Shown: positions 29,159 to 41,460 of the stretch, piece by piece
How the letters are laid out: every line of letters starts with the position of its first letter
How positions within the stretch are numbered: position 1 is the first letter of the stretch
Translations under genes and position numbers: made by a program
Assembly: GCF_023195515.1 (NCBI RefSeq)
Contig: NZ_JALPKR020000002.1
Location: 1,899,001-1,963,000 of the forward strand
DNA from: Variovorax sp. S12S4
GTDB taxonomy: Bacteria; Pseudomonadota; Gammaproteobacteria; Burkholderiales; Burkholderiaceae_C
Length of the DNA: 64,000 nucleotides
Direction of reading: 5' to 3'
Notes under the pieces: generated by a model
Told to the model about the DNA's origin: nothing
Seen by the model: only the letters and a program-made list of their open reading frames with translations
Databases searched by the model: none

Positions 29159-30299
29159 GTGCGCTGCACGTTACCCACGATTCATCGGCACCATCGGTCG
29201 TCCCCGATGAGCCGGCTGAGGTGGCCCCGCCCGCGCGGCGCGGTGCGCCGGAGGCCGATCCGGTGTTGTGGGCCGGCCTCGTCGACCAGCCTTTCGAGCA
29301 TGACCTCTTCATGCTGCTGCGCCGGCTCGATGCGCAAGGCGGCCACCCTTTGCTGGGCCGCGCGCCGCGCCCGCTCGATGAGCCGCTGCGCCTGGGGCAG
29401 GAGCCCTCGATGGCGTTCGCGCCGTCGAACGTCTCGGGCGTGGATGTGGACGGCGATGGCCCGCCGCGCATCTCGATCTACGGCTTTGGCCTGTTCGGCC
29501 CCAACGGGCCGCTGCCGCTGCACCTGACCGAGTACGCACGCGAGCGCAAGCGCCATCACAGCGACAACACGCTCAGTGCGTTTGCCGACCTGTTCCATCA
29601 CCGGCTGATCCTGCTGTTCTACCGCGCCTGGGCCGATGCGCAGTCGGTCAACAGCCTCGACCGTCCCGACGGCCACCGCTTTGTCGACTACGTGGCCAGC
29701 CTCATGAACATGGGGCAGCCGGGCCTCAAGGAGCGCGACCGCATTGCCGACCATGCGCGTACCTTCATGGCCGGGCACCTTGTGCGCCAGACGCGCAACC
29801 CCGAAGGGCTGATCCAGATCCTGAAGCTGTACTTCGGCGTGCCTGTGCGCGTCGACGAATTCGTGAGCGGCTGGGTGATGATCGACGACCGGCAGGTGAG
29901 CCGGCTCGGCCTCTTCGGGCGCAACCACCAGCTGGGCGGCGGCGCGACCATCGGCCTGGCGGTGCGCGATGCGCAAAGCAAATTTCGCTTGGAGCTGGGC
30001 CCGCTCTCGCAAGACGAGTTCCGCCAGTTCTTGCCAGGCAGCAAGCGGCTGCAGCAGGTGGTCGACTGGGTGCGCCAGTACGTCGGCATCGAGTTTGCGT
30101 GGGAGCTGCGGCTCGTGCTCAAGAAAGAAGAAGCCCGCGGCATGCAGCTGAGCGGCGGGCAGCGCCTGGGCTGGGGCAGCTGGCTCGGCACGCGCCTTTC
30201 AGACACCGATGCAGGCGACATGGTGTTCCAGCCCGAAGCATTGTTTTCCCGTTCCGCATCGGCAGCTTCCGTGGCGGCTGAAGTTTCTTCCATGGCCTT

Positions 30300-30303
<4 letters not shown>
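29155..30303 (+). CDS. tssG: Type VI secretion baseplate protein TssG
   Basis: 382 residues from ATG 29155, overlapping the tssF stop. After a variable N-terminus of about 40 residues come the TssG motifs FEHDLFMLLRRLDAQ, RLGQEPSMAFAPSNV, IYGFGLFGPNGPLPLHLTEYARER, NTLSAFADLFHHRLILLFYRAW, YVASLMNMG and GRNHQLGGGATIG. TssG pairs with TssF2 in each wedge. The gene ends in ATGA with tssH. Confidence 0.96.
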
Positions 30304-33044
<2,741 letters not shown>

Positions 33045-33064
33045 GCGAAGAAAGGGAGTAAGCC

Positions 33065-35449
33065 ATGGCCACCCGAATCGTCAAAGCCCACACGCCGCTG
33101 GCGGAAGACCAGCTGATATTCCGCTCGATGCACGGCGCCGAGGGGTTGTCGCAGCTGTTCGAGTTCGAGGTGGATCTGTTGAGCCCGAGCGTGTCGCTCG
33201 ACATGAAGTCGGTGTTGGGCAAGCCGCTCTCGCTCGAAATACAGACGGTCGGCGAACCGCGTTTTCTCAACGGCCAGATCGTGCGGTTCACCATGGTGGG
33301 CAGGGAGAGCAGCACGTCGCGCTACGTGGTGTACCGCGCCACCGTGCGGCCCTGGCTCTGGTACCTGACGCGCACCAGCGACTGCAAGATCTTCCAGAAC
33401 AAGTCGGTCGTCGACATCCTCGAGGAAGTGTTTGCGGACTACAACTTCGCGTTCGAGAAGAAGCTCAGCGGAAGCTACCGGCAGTGGGAGTACTGCGTGC
33501 AGTACCAGGAGACCGACTTCGCCTTCGTGAGCCGGCTCATGGAGCACGAGGGCATCTACTACTACTTCAAGCACGAGAAGAACCAGCACACGCTGGTGCT
33601 CGCGGACGACATCGGCGCGCACGAAACCCTGCCGGGCTATCCCAAGATCAGCTATCTGGCGGCGGACCGCGACCCGGACCCTTTCCAGGAAGTGATCGAC
33701 CAGTGGCAGGTGACAGAGGAGATCCGCCCCGGCACCTACGTGGTGGACGACTACGACTTCAAGAAGTCGAAAGCCGACCTGATGGGCATGCGAAGCCAAC
33801 CGCGCGGCAATCCCCACGACACCTATGAGATCTATGAATGGCTCGGCGGTTTCAGCGAGGCCGAGCAGGGCGAGCATTACTCCCGCATCAGGCTCGAAGA
33901 GGCGCAGTCGCAGGCCGAGCGGGACATTGGCCACAGCAGCGTGCGCGGCATGGCGCCGGGTTATCGCTTCACGATGCAGAACTGCCCGCGGCAGGACGAC
34001 AACCGCGAATACCTGATCGTGTCGGTGTCCTATGCACTGCGCGAAGGCGGCTACGAGAGCGGCGCCGCCGACAGCCACTACAGCTTCAGCTTTGCGGTGC
34101 AGCCGACCTCGTACCCGTTCCGCCCGCCGCGCGTAACGCCGATGACCCGCACCAATGGGCCGCAAACCGCCACCGTGGTGGGCAAGGCCGGCCAGGAGTA
34201 TTGGGTCGATCAATACGGCCGCGTGAAAGTGCAGTTTCGCTGGGACCGCTATGGCAAGAGCGACGAGAACAGCTCCTGCTGGGTGCGCGTTTCCAGTGCC
34301 TGGGCCGGCTCGAACTACGGCGCCGTGAACCACCCGCGCAAGGGGCAGGAGGTGATCGTCGACTTCATCGGCGGCCACCCTGACCGTCCGATCATCATCG
34401 GCCGCGTCTACAACTCGGACCAGATGCCGCCGCTCGAGCTGCCCGCGAAGGTCACGGTGAGCGGCTTCGTGAGCCGCAGCCAGGACGGCACGCCGGCGAA
34501 TGCCAACGAGTTCATCCTGGACGATGCACCGGGCTGCGAGCTGGTGCGGATTCACGCCGAGAAGGATTTCGAGCTCGATGTAGAGGCGGACGAGCGCGAC
34601 ACCATCGCCGGCGACCGCACGACCACGGTCACCGGGAACGACACGCTCACCGTCGGCAAGGCGCGCACCACCACGGTGAAGGCGGGGCTCGACCACGCGA
34701 AGTACCAGACCGGATCGAAGCTCGAGGTTTCGGGTGGCCTGACTGAGCATTTCTTCAACAACAGAATAGAGATCACGACCAAGGGAGGCGCGAAGGAAAC
34801 CGTTGAAACCGGCACCTCCGAAGTCATCGTGACGGCCGGGCAGCGGCACGAGACTTTCAAGAGCGGATTCCTCGTCGAAGTCGAAGGCGGAATGGAGGAG
34901 AAGGTCAAGGGCGAGTCCAAGCTCACAGCCGTGGATTCGCTGCGCACCGAGCGCTACAACGCCAACTGGGATCGCAAGGTTACCGGCACGGCGGTCGACC
35001 ACATCACGTCGACGCTCACCGAAACCATCGACGGCACGCACACCACCACTGTGACGGGCGGCGACTACGTCGGCAAGGCGAAGAGCGTGTACATCGAGTC
35101 GACTGCCGGCAACGTCGAGATCAAGGCGAAGGGCGATGTGATCATCGAGGGCGAGCACGTCAAGCGTATCAATCGGGCAAGCATCTGGGACTCGGCGCCG
35201 ACGCGGTTCACCAGCTCGGGGCTGAACGTCGGGTTCAACGGCCTTCTCACCAGCAGCTCGGGGCTCGCCAACTTCAACAACGGCATCCAGATATCGACCA
35301 ACGGTGCCAAGGGTGAACTGTTCGGCATCTCCTATGCCTTCGGCCTGTACACAACCACGCAGTCGATCGCCCATACCGGAAATGCCGGCTATGACGTCAA
35401 CATGGGCGGCGTGCTGCTGTACTTCAAGATGCTGACGGGCATTGCCTGA
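33065..35449 (+). CDS. vgrG: VgrG / TssI spike protein with a C-terminal extension
   Basis: 794 residues, with GAAAGGGAG upstream of ATG 33065. It contains a gp27-like N-terminal domain (RIVKAHTPLAEDQLIFRSMH, YVQY-type EYCVQYQETDFAFVSRLMEHEGIYYYF), a gp5-OB domain (TNGPQTATVVGKAGQEYWVDQYGRVKVQFRWDR, SSAWAGSNYGAVNHPRKGQEVIVDFIGG) and a beta-helix with repeats such as DTLTVG and TTTVKAG up to about residue 695. The final 95 residues are a further domain, rich in Gly, Asn, Ser and Thr, ending in a hydrophobic VLLYFKMLTGIA stretch that I do not recognise. VgrG trimers cap the Hcp tube and carry cargo. It heads the membrane protein/DUF2169/DUF3540/DUF4150 module. Confidence 0.97.
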   Translation: MATRIVKAHTPLAEDQLIFRSMHGAEGLSQLFEFEVDLLSPSVSLDMKSVLGKPLSLEIQTVGEPRFLNGQIVRFTMVGRESSTSRYVVYRATVRPWLWYLTRTSDCKIFQNKSVVDILEEVFADYNFAFEKKLSGSYRQWEYCVQYQETDFAFVSRLMEHEGIYYYFKHEKNQHTLVLADDIGAHETLPGYPKISYLAADRDPDPFQEVIDQWQVTEEIRPGTYVVDDYDFKKSKADLMGMRSQPRGNPHDTYEIYEWLGGFSEAEQGEHYSRIRLEEAQSQAERDIGHSSVRGMAPGYRFTMQNCPRQDDNREYLIVSVSYALREGGYESGAADSHYSFSFAVQPTSYPFRPPRVTPMTRTNGPQTATVVGKAGQEYWVDQYGRVKVQFRWDRYGKSDENSSCWVRVSSAWAGSNYGAVNHPRKGQEVIVDFIGGHPDRPIIIGRVYNSDQMPPLELPAKVTVSGFVSRSQDGTPANANEFILDDAPGCELVRIHAEKDFELDVEADERDTIAGDRTTTVTGNDTLTVGKARTTTVKAGLDHAKYQTGSKLEVSGGLTEHFFNNRIEITTKGGAKETVETGTSEVIVTAGQRHETFKSGFLVEVEGGMEEKVKGESKLTAVDSLRTERYNANWDRKVTGTAVDHITSTLTETIDGTHTTTVTGGDYVGKAKSVYIESTAGNVEIKAKGDVIIEGEHVKRINRASIWDSAPTRFTSSGLNVGFNGLLTSSSGLANFNNGIQISTNGAKGELFGISYAFGLYTTTQSIAHTGNAGYDVNMGGVLLYFKMLTGIA

Positions 35450-35455
35450 TGGGCC

Positions 35456-35845
35456 ATGGCATCGAGCAACTTCTGGTTTCTCCTCATCCCTCTGGCCGCG
35501 CTGGTCGTGGTGGTAGCCGGCGGGCTTGGCATCCTCAAGCTGCAAAAGGCAGCGAATGCCAAGGCAGCAGGCACCGATCGGGCGGCCCATGTGTTGCGGG
35601 TCGGACTGCCGACCACCGGCAAGGTGCTGGACAGCACCGATACCAGGACACGCATCGATCGCATCTACATACTCACGCGCCTGCGCCTGCATGTCGATGC
35701 AGTGGGAGGGGTGCCGGATTTCGAGACGGAGCTCACTGTGCCCCTGTCGCCCGTGAAGATGCCGCAGTTCGCACCAGGCCGCATGGTGCGGATCAAGGTG
35801 GATCCGGCCACGCGCGACATCGCCATCGACGAGCCGAGGCAATGA
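35456..35845 (+). CDS. Small single-pass membrane protein of the vgrG module
   Basis: 129 residues beginning six bases after the vgrG stop. One N-terminal membrane helix (FWFLLIPLAALVVVVAGGLGIL) is followed by a soluble domain of about 95 residues with beta-rich sequence (RVGLPTTGKVLDSTDT, ILTRLRLHVDAV, FETELTVPLSPVKM, GRMVRIKVDP), which reads like a small barrel domain facing the periplasm or cytoplasm. No known effector or immunity family is recognised. Its position between vgrG and the DUF2169 gene suggests a role in cargo handling or immunity; that is inference. Confidence 0.7.
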   Translation: MASSNFWFLLIPLAALVVVVAGGLGILKLQKAANAKAAGTDRAAHVLRVGLPTTGKVLDSTDTRTRIDRIYILTRLRLHVDAVGGVPDFETELTVPLSPVKMPQFAPGRMVRIKVDPATRDIAIDEPRQ

Positions 35846-35900
35846 AGAACCCGCGGTTCCTGCTTGCCGCCGAGGCATTGCCAAAGGGTCGCAGCACGCC

Positions 35901-38489
35901 ATGAAAACGGTCAAGCCCTTTCGGCTCAGCGCTTTGACGCGTCCCTACCGTTGGCAGGGCCGAGATACGCTGGGCGTTTCAGTGCTTGGGCTTGTCAGTC
36001 TGGAAGCGCAACCGATGCTGCTGCCCGAGCAGGAACTCTGGCAGTTGGCGGCCGAGGAGATCGGGCCCGGCAACGTATTGGATCTCGGGGTTCCAAAGCT
36101 GGTGCCTGAAATGCTCGTGAGCGGCCACGCGTACACCGCTCACCAGCAGGAAAAGACAATCTGCGCCGTCAAGGTCCGGTTGGCCGAAAGGGAGAAGGCG
36201 CTGACCGTGTCCGGCGACCGTTTCTGGCTCGACGGCCGCGCCACTGCGCCGCAGCCGTTCGACAGCATGCGGCTCGACTGGGCGCATGCGTACGGCGGCC
36301 CCGATGTTCCAGAGAACCCATACGGCATGGGCCGGGTCGACGAAATCGTCAATGACGTGCCGGTGCGCCGCATGCCCAATGTGGAGGCGCCGGATGCACG
36401 CGTGGCCTCTCGCGGCCAGCACGTCCGCCCCGCCAGCATGGGCGCGATACCGCCCGATTGGCCGCAGCGCATGCGGCTGCTGGGCACAGCCTACGGAACG
36501 CAGTGGCTGCAGGAGCAATACCCCGGTTTCGCCGATGACATGGACTGGCGATTCTTCAACGCTGCGCCGCCCGACCAGCGTTGGCCCGATGCGAGCGAAC
36601 TGCCGGCGGGCGCCGGCTATGAAATCTGGAATATGCACCCCACCGAGCCGGTGCTGCGTGGCGCCTTGCCGCGCTGGCGGGCGCGGTGTTTCGCGAGCTG
36701 GCGGAAAGACGGCGGCGACTTGCAGGAAGCGCCGCTGCGGCTGACCACCGCATGGTTCTTCCCCCATGTGCGGCGCGCAATCCTGATCTGGCACGGGAGC
36801 TTCGCGATTGCCGAGGACGATGCCGCGGATGTGAAGCACCTGATGCCCGCGCTCGAACTGGAGTCGGACCCGAGGCCCGTTGCACACTACGAAGAGGTGC
36901 TGCGGCTGCGCCTGAATCCCGAGACGGCGATTCACGCGGTGCGCGACAGCGACCTCGTACCCAAGGCGATCATGGGGGCATGGGCGGCGGACCAGATGCC
37001 CGATGTGTCGAATCGCCCAATGGTGCGCAATCAGCGCGCCGGCCAGCTTCGCGACTACGAGAGACAGCGCGCAAAGCTGGAAAGCGAAGGGCTCGACCCC
37101 TCGAAGTTCCTGCCGCCGCCGGTACAGATCGAAGGCACGCTGCAGCTGGAGGATCTGCCGGAATACAGTGCCCGGGTCGAGCAGGAGATTTCACAGGCGC
37201 GCGATGAGCTCAAGGCTCGCAGCGAAAAGGCGATGGCGGAATCGGGCATGGAAGGCTCGGATCTCACCGATGCGACGGGCCGCCGCCGATTTGATCCTGA
37301 CCAGATGATCGAAGAGTTGGCCCGGCTCGAGGAATTCGGGCGTCAGGGCCGACCTGAAAGCGCGCTGGAGGCTGACCAGGCAGCGCTGGCGCGCGAGCGC
37401 ATGGCATCGCAGATTCGCCAGGGACATCTCTATACGGCGCATCTGCTCGATCCGGCCCCGGCAATGACCACCTTCCGCGCTGCCAAGCTGCGCCGGCGCC
37501 TGGGCGCGGCCGAACCGGGGCAGCGGCGGTTTGCAGGCGCGAACCTCACAGGCGCCGATCTGTCGGACATGGATTTGAGCGGCTCCGACTTCTCGGGCGC
37601 AAATCTCGAGGATGCCAATCTTGCCGGTGCGCGCCTGGATGGATGCGACTTCACGCGGGCCGTGCTCGCACGCGCCAGGCTGGAACGCGCAACGCTCATC
37701 AACGCGCGGCTCGACTACGCAAACCTGGGTGGCGCGCAATGCGACGGCGCCAACTTCAGCGGTGCGAGCTTGCGCCATGCGAACTGCCACAAGACTGCTT
37801 TTCGCGCCTGCGTGCTGGCCGACGTGGACTTCGAGACGACGAATACCCATGAAAGCGCCTGGCAGCAATGCGACTTGCGGCGTTCCCGCTGGCAGCAGGT
37901 CGCAATGATGAAGATGATGCTGGAAGATGTCTCGTTCGACGACGCGCAGTTTCGACAGATGGGCTGGATCGAATGCACGCTGAAGGGCGTGTCCTTTGCA
38001 CGGGCTGCCATGAACAGCTGCGGCTTTGTCGCAATCAGCGGGTCGGAGGGCCTGGACTTCACGGCCGCCACGCTCGCTGCCTGCAGCTTTTCGAGCGACA
38101 GCACGCTGGCCGGCGCGGTATTGCGCGATGCGACTTTCAAGCACTGCGGTCTGCGTGGTGTCACGCTGGCGGGCGCGGATCTGAGCGGCGCGCGACTCGA
38201 GGGATGCGATTTGTCGAGCTGCGATCTGCGCCACGCGCGTCTCGATCGGTTGGAAGCCGGTGAAAGCCTCTTCGTGCGTGCAGACTTCTCGGGAGCCTCG
38301 CTGGCCGGCGCAAACCTCATCGATGCCAATCTGTCCAAGGCGGATCTGCGCATGGCGGATTTCCACAACGCGAATCTCTTTCGCGCGGACGTGTCGCAAG
38401 CCATGATCGATGGTTCGACACTGCTCGGCAATGCCTATACCCAGAATGCCAAGGTGTGGCCCGCCCGGCGCACCGAGACGACTCGATGA
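35901..38489 (+). CDS. DUF2169 T6SS adaptor-like protein fused to pentapeptide repeats
   Basis: 862 residues. Residues 1-330 are a DUF2169 domain (KPFRLSALTRPYRWQGRDTLGVSVLGLV, RLDWAHAYGGPDVPENPYGMG, HPTEPVLRGALPRWRARCF). A charged helical linker (about 385-510) leads to pentapeptide repeats from about 543 to 850: GANLTGADLSDMDLSGSDFS, ANLEDANLAGARLDGCDF and LAGANLIDANLSKADLRMAD. DUF2169 proteins sit beside vgrG/PAAR genes and are regarded as effector-loading adaptors. The pentapeptide right-handed helix probably offers a binding surface. Its stop overlaps the next gene by ATGA. Confidence 0.88.
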   Translation: MKTVKPFRLSALTRPYRWQGRDTLGVSVLGLVSLEAQPMLLPEQELWQLAAEEIGPGNVLDLGVPKLVPEMLVSGHAYTAHQQEKTICAVKVRLAEREKALTVSGDRFWLDGRATAPQPFDSMRLDWAHAYGGPDVPENPYGMGRVDEIVNDVPVRRMPNVEAPDARVASRGQHVRPASMGAIPPDWPQRMRLLGTAYGTQWLQEQYPGFADDMDWRFFNAAPPDQRWPDASELPAGAGYEIWNMHPTEPVLRGALPRWRARCFASWRKDGGDLQEAPLRLTTAWFFPHVRRAILIWHGSFAIAEDDAADVKHLMPALELESDPRPVAHYEEVLRLRLNPETAIHAVRDSDLVPKAIMGAWAADQMPDVSNRPMVRNQRAGQLRDYERQRAKLESEGLDPSKFLPPPVQIEGTLQLEDLPEYSARVEQEISQARDELKARSEKAMAESGMEGSDLTDATGRRRFDPDQMIEELARLEEFGRQGRPESALEADQAALARERMASQIRQGHLYTAHLLDPAPAMTTFRAAKLRRRLGAAEPGQRRFAGANLTGADLSDMDLSGSDFSGANLEDANLAGARLDGCDFTRAVLARARLERATLINARLDYANLGGAQCDGANFSGASLRHANCHKTAFRACVLADVDFETTNTHESAWQQCDLRRSRWQQVAMMKMMLEDVSFDDAQFRQMGWIECTLKGVSFARAAMNSCGFVAISGSEGLDFTAATLAACSFSSDSTLAGAVLRDATFKHCGLRGVTLAGADLSGARLEGCDLSSCDLRHARLDRLEAGESLFVRADFSGASLAGANLIDANLSKADLRMADFHNANLFRADVSQAMIDGSTLLGNAYTQNAKVWPARRTETTR

Positions 38490-39535
38490 CGCGTGACGAA
38501 CTGATGGACAACATTCGCCATGGTGTGGCTGTGACCGATCTGGACTGCAGAGGCTGGGACCTGCGCGGGCTCGATCTTTCGGGGGCGGTGTTGGAGCGCG
38601 TGGATTTCACCGACGCACAGCTCGCAGGCTGCAGCCTGGAAGACGGCATGCTGTCCAACTGCGCTTTCGTGCGCAGCGATCTGAGCCATGCGCGGCTCAA
38701 GGATGCGCGGTTTTTCCGAAGCCGCCTCGAGGCCGCGCGTTTCGATCACGCGCTGGTGCAGGACGCCTCTTTCATGGAGTCGGCCCTTGACGAGGCCGTA
38801 TTTGCAGACGCACACCTGGAGCGGGTCGCGTTCTTCAAATGCCGCATGTTGCAGATGAACCTGCAAACACAGCTGTGCGACCGCGTCACGGTGGGCGAAT
38901 CCCAGGTGGACCGGATGGACTGCTCGGGCGCCTCTCTCACATTTGCGACCTTCTTCCGGATTGATCTTCGCCAGGTGGCGTTGAGCAGCGCGCGATGCGA
39001 GAGCACGACGTTCATGGAGTGCGAGCTGACGGACCAGCGCTTCGCGGGGCAGGAGTTCGTGCTCTGCCAGTTCACCGACAGCCGCATGGACGGCGTGGAT
39101 TTCAGCGGTGCAGTGCTTACCCAGAGCAATTTCAAGGGCGCGTTGCTTCGCAAGGCAAACTTCTCCGGCGCCGATGCGTGCAACACCCTTTTTCCCGAAG
39201 CCGACATGAGCGGCGCGAACTGCAGCGGCGGGCGCTTCGACCAATCCATCTGGATCGACGCCAGAGTCGAAGGCGTCGACTTCGGTGCAGCCCGGTTGCC
39301 TTTGAGCGTCTTTCATCGTGCACGGTGTACCGATGCGAATTTCCGGGAGGCCGAGCTGCAGGACGCCGACTTTTCCTACGCGGAGCTTTTGAATGCCGAC
39401 ATGCGCGGCGCGCACTTTCTTCGCACGCGCTTTCACCGCGCGTTGCAGCAGGGGACTCGTTTCTCGGGGCGCGGCGGCATCATCGAGAACGATCCGGACC
39501 TGTTCAAAGCCCAGGCATGGAGCGATGCCCATTGA
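38486..39535 (+). CDS. Pentapeptide-repeat protein of the vgrG module
   Basis: 349 residues from ATG 38486, overlapping the previous stop. Nearly the whole chain is pentapeptide repeats (DCRGWDLRGLDLSGAVLERVDF, CSGASLTFATFF, FSGAVLTQSNFKGALLRKANF, DMSGANCSGGRFD, FSYAELLNADMRGAHFLRTRF), with Cys more frequent than usual in such helices. It is probably cytoplasmic; no signal or membrane segment. Tandem placement after a DUF2169 protein with its own repeats suggests duplication or a hetero-complex. A DNA-mimic or Qnr-like role cannot be excluded but has no direct support. Confidence 0.88.
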   Translation: MTRDELMDNIRHGVAVTDLDCRGWDLRGLDLSGAVLERVDFTDAQLAGCSLEDGMLSNCAFVRSDLSHARLKDARFFRSRLEAARFDHALVQDASFMESALDEAVFADAHLERVAFFKCRMLQMNLQTQLCDRVTVGESQVDRMDCSGASLTFATFFRIDLRQVALSSARCESTTFMECELTDQRFAGQEFVLCQFTDSRMDGVDFSGAVLTQSNFKGALLRKANFSGADACNTLFPEADMSGANCSGGRFDQSIWIDARVEGVDFGAARLPLSVFHRARCTDANFREAELQDADFSYAELLNADMRGAHFLRTRFHRALQQGTRFSGRGGIIENDPDLFKAQAWSDAH

Positions 39536-39578
39536 AGCGCAGCTCCGTATGCAACCCACATCGAAAAGGAAATAGATC

Positions 39579-40238
39579 ATGAATGTCGTTTCACTGCGTG
39601 CAGCCATGAATGACTCGACTCCGGTCCATTTCATGGGGCGGCTCTCCGCGCTGATGCCAGACGGGCGGATCGCCGTCGAAGACGAGCAGGGCGCGGTCCG
39701 GCTTTGCCGTCGCGCTGCGAGCTGCCTGCTCAGGCCCGGTGTCGGAGACCTTGTGCTGGTGTCCGGGCCGGACAGCACCAGGGCCTACGTGATCGCGGTG
39801 ATCGAACAGGCCGACGGGACGGTGAGCCACATCGACTCAGCCGGGGAGCTGAAGCTGGGCGGCGGGGCTGGCGTATCCATCGAGAGTGCCGGTGACGTCC
39901 GCATCCGCAGCGGTGCCACGCTGGACATGAAGGGCCTTCACTGGGGATTGCGAGCGGACAAGGCGCGCTGCCATGTGGACGAGATGCGCTATACGAGCCA
40001 GGAGGTCGATGCGACGGTGGGGCGTTTCCGCCTGGTCGGGAAGGTGTTCGAAGTAGTGGCCGATCGAATCGTTCAGATGGCGCGCAATGCGCTGCGGCTG
40101 GTCGACGAGGTCGACCAGGTTCGCGTCGGCCATCTGGACTGCAAGGCAACCGAGACCGTACGGATTCATGGAACCCACACCGTGGTAACAGGCAAGGACC
40201 TCGTCAAGGTCGATGCCGCGCAAATCCACATGGGCTGA
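39579..40238 (+). CDS. DUF3540 T6SS-module protein
   Basis: 219 residues. The N-terminal half is OB-like (HFMGRLSALMPDGRIAVEDEQGAV, LLRPGVGDLVLVSG, AYVIAVIEQADG) and the C-terminal half is a beta-helix-like repeat (LKLGGGAGVSIESAGDVRIRSGATLDMKG, VGRFRLVGKVFEVVADRIVQMARN, HTVVTGKDLVKVDAAQIHMG). This looks like a small version of the gp5/VgrG tip. It matches DUF3540, found between DUF2169 and DUF4150 genes in T6SS modules. A role in stabilising or extending the spike is inference. Confidence 0.83.
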   Translation: MNVVSLRAAMNDSTPVHFMGRLSALMPDGRIAVEDEQGAVRLCRRAASCLLRPGVGDLVLVSGPDSTRAYVIAVIEQADGTVSHIDSAGELKLGGGAGVSIESAGDVRIRSGATLDMKGLHWGLRADKARCHVDEMRYTSQEVDATVGRFRLVGKVFEVVADRIVQMARNALRLVDEVDQVRVGHLDCKATETVRIHGTHTVVTGKDLVKVDAAQIHMG

Positions 40239-40254
40239 CAAGGGGGATCAAGCG

Positions 40255-40635
40255 ATGTTTGCAAATTGCCAGCTGATGGGAATGGACCTGGCCTTTCCCG
40301 ACGTGTGCAGGACACCGGTTCCCATTCCGTTTCCGAACATGGCCCTGGGGCCCATGGCCATACCCAATGCCTGGAACATCCTCTTCATGGCGATGCCGGC
40401 CCACAACATGGCAACCACCACGCCTATTACCTTGGGCGACCAACCTGGGGTGCTGGGAGGCGTGGTGTCGCAGACCTTCATGCAGCAGTCTCGCCATGTC
40501 ACCGGCGCATTCACCGTGCTCCTCAAGGGAACGCCCGCCACGCGTGTGACCAGTCTCACGCTGCAAAACCGGTGCAACATGGTCGGCATGCGAATCGTGC
40601 CGAGCCAGTTCAAGGTGCTGATCCTCGCGCCCTGA
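40255..40635 (+). CDS. DUF4150 PAAR-like spike-tip protein
   Basis: 126 residues from ATG 40255. The sequence MFANCQLMGMDLAFPDVCRTP, then PIPFPNMALGPMAIPN and NCV-like TSLTLQNRCNMVGMRIVPSQFKVLIL, corresponds to DUF4150, a PAAR-like domain that sharpens the VgrG tip. It ends right after the domain, with no C-terminal toxin, and no toxin gene follows; the next gene, pppA, runs the other way 10 bases beyond. As the only PAAR-like gene in the locus it probably serves as the general tip protein. Confidence 0.83.
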   Translation: MFANCQLMGMDLAFPDVCRTPVPIPFPNMALGPMAIPNAWNILFMAMPAHNMATTTPITLGDQPGVLGGVVSQTFMQQSRHVTGAFTVLLKGTPATRVTSLTLQNRCNMVGMRIVPSQFKVLILAP

Positions 40636-40644
40636 CTGGTCACC

Positions 40645-41460
40645 CTAGGCGGCAGCGCGCACTGTCGCCGTCCCCGCCAGCGTCACCTGCTGCGGAAACC
40701 CCACCCACACGGCAAGTGCCGAGTAGTTGTCGCGCGATTCGTCGGCCTTGGCTTCGGCCGCGCGCCGCAGCAGTGCGAGCCACTCTTCGGCGCTGTCGGC
40801 GAGCTGCAGCGAGCGTTCCATTACCTGCTGGGAGATGAGCTGCCACAGCCCGTCCGTGCACAGCAGGAATGCATCGCCGTCGGCGAGCCGCTGCGGCGTC
40901 GACACAGTGGTTTCCGCCGTCGCCCTTGCGCCGAGCGCGCGGTACAGCAAATTGGTTTTCACCAGCCGCTCGCCGCCATTGGCTCCGTTGCCCAGCGCAG
41001 CCTCGCCGGAGCGCTCCGACAGGCTGTGGTCTTCGGTGCGCTGCATCAGCGCGCCGCGGCGAAACCAGTAGAGGCGGCTGTCGCCCACGTGGGCCCAGCA
41101 GGCCTGGCCGCTGGTGCGGTCGACGAAGAGCGAGACGATGGTCGCGCTCATCTTGCTCTGGTCGGCAAGCTCCCGCTGCTTGGCAAGGATGGCGTCGTTG
41201 GCGGCTTTTACCGCGTGCTGGATGTCTTCTTTTTCGACCGACGGGTTGTCGACGAAGGTGTTGAGCGCGGTGTCGACCGCAATGCGCGCGGCCAGCTCGC
41301 CGCCCGCGTTGCCGCCCACGCCGTCGCTCACGACGAAGCAGGCGTTGTATTCGTCGAGGTGGTAGCCGATGGCGTCCTGGTTGCCGCTGCGCTCGCCCAC
41401 GCAGGAGAACTGCGAGGTGGAAATGGGAACCGCGAAAGCACGAGGGGTGGTTTCAAGCAC
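40645..41460 (-). CDS. pppA: T6SS-associated PP2C-type Ser/Thr phosphatase PppA (Stp1)
   Basis: 271 residues from GTG 41460, with AAGGAGG upstream. PP2C metal-site motifs are intact: ERSGNQDAIGY, VVSDGVGGNAGGELAA, CWAHVGDSRLYWFRRG, LCTDGLW and SRDNYSALAVWV. PppA dephosphorylates the FHA protein phosphorylated by PpkA and so switches the T6SS off. Both partners are encoded in this locus. Its start overlaps the 3' end of tagH by eight bases, so expression follows tssQ-tagH. Confidence 0.95.
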   Translation of the reverse strand: MLETTPRAFAVPISTSQFSCVGERSGNQDAIGYHLDEYNACFVVSDGVGGNAGGELAARIAVDTALNTFVDNPSVEKEDIQHAVKAANDAILAKQRELADQSKMSATIVSLFVDRTSGQACWAHVGDSRLYWFRRGALMQRTEDHSLSERSGEAALGNGANGGERLVKTNLLYRALGARATAETTVSTPQRLADGDAFLLCTDGLWQLISQQVMERSLQLADSAEEWLALLRRAAEAKADESRDNYSALAVWVGFPQQVTLAGTATVRAAA

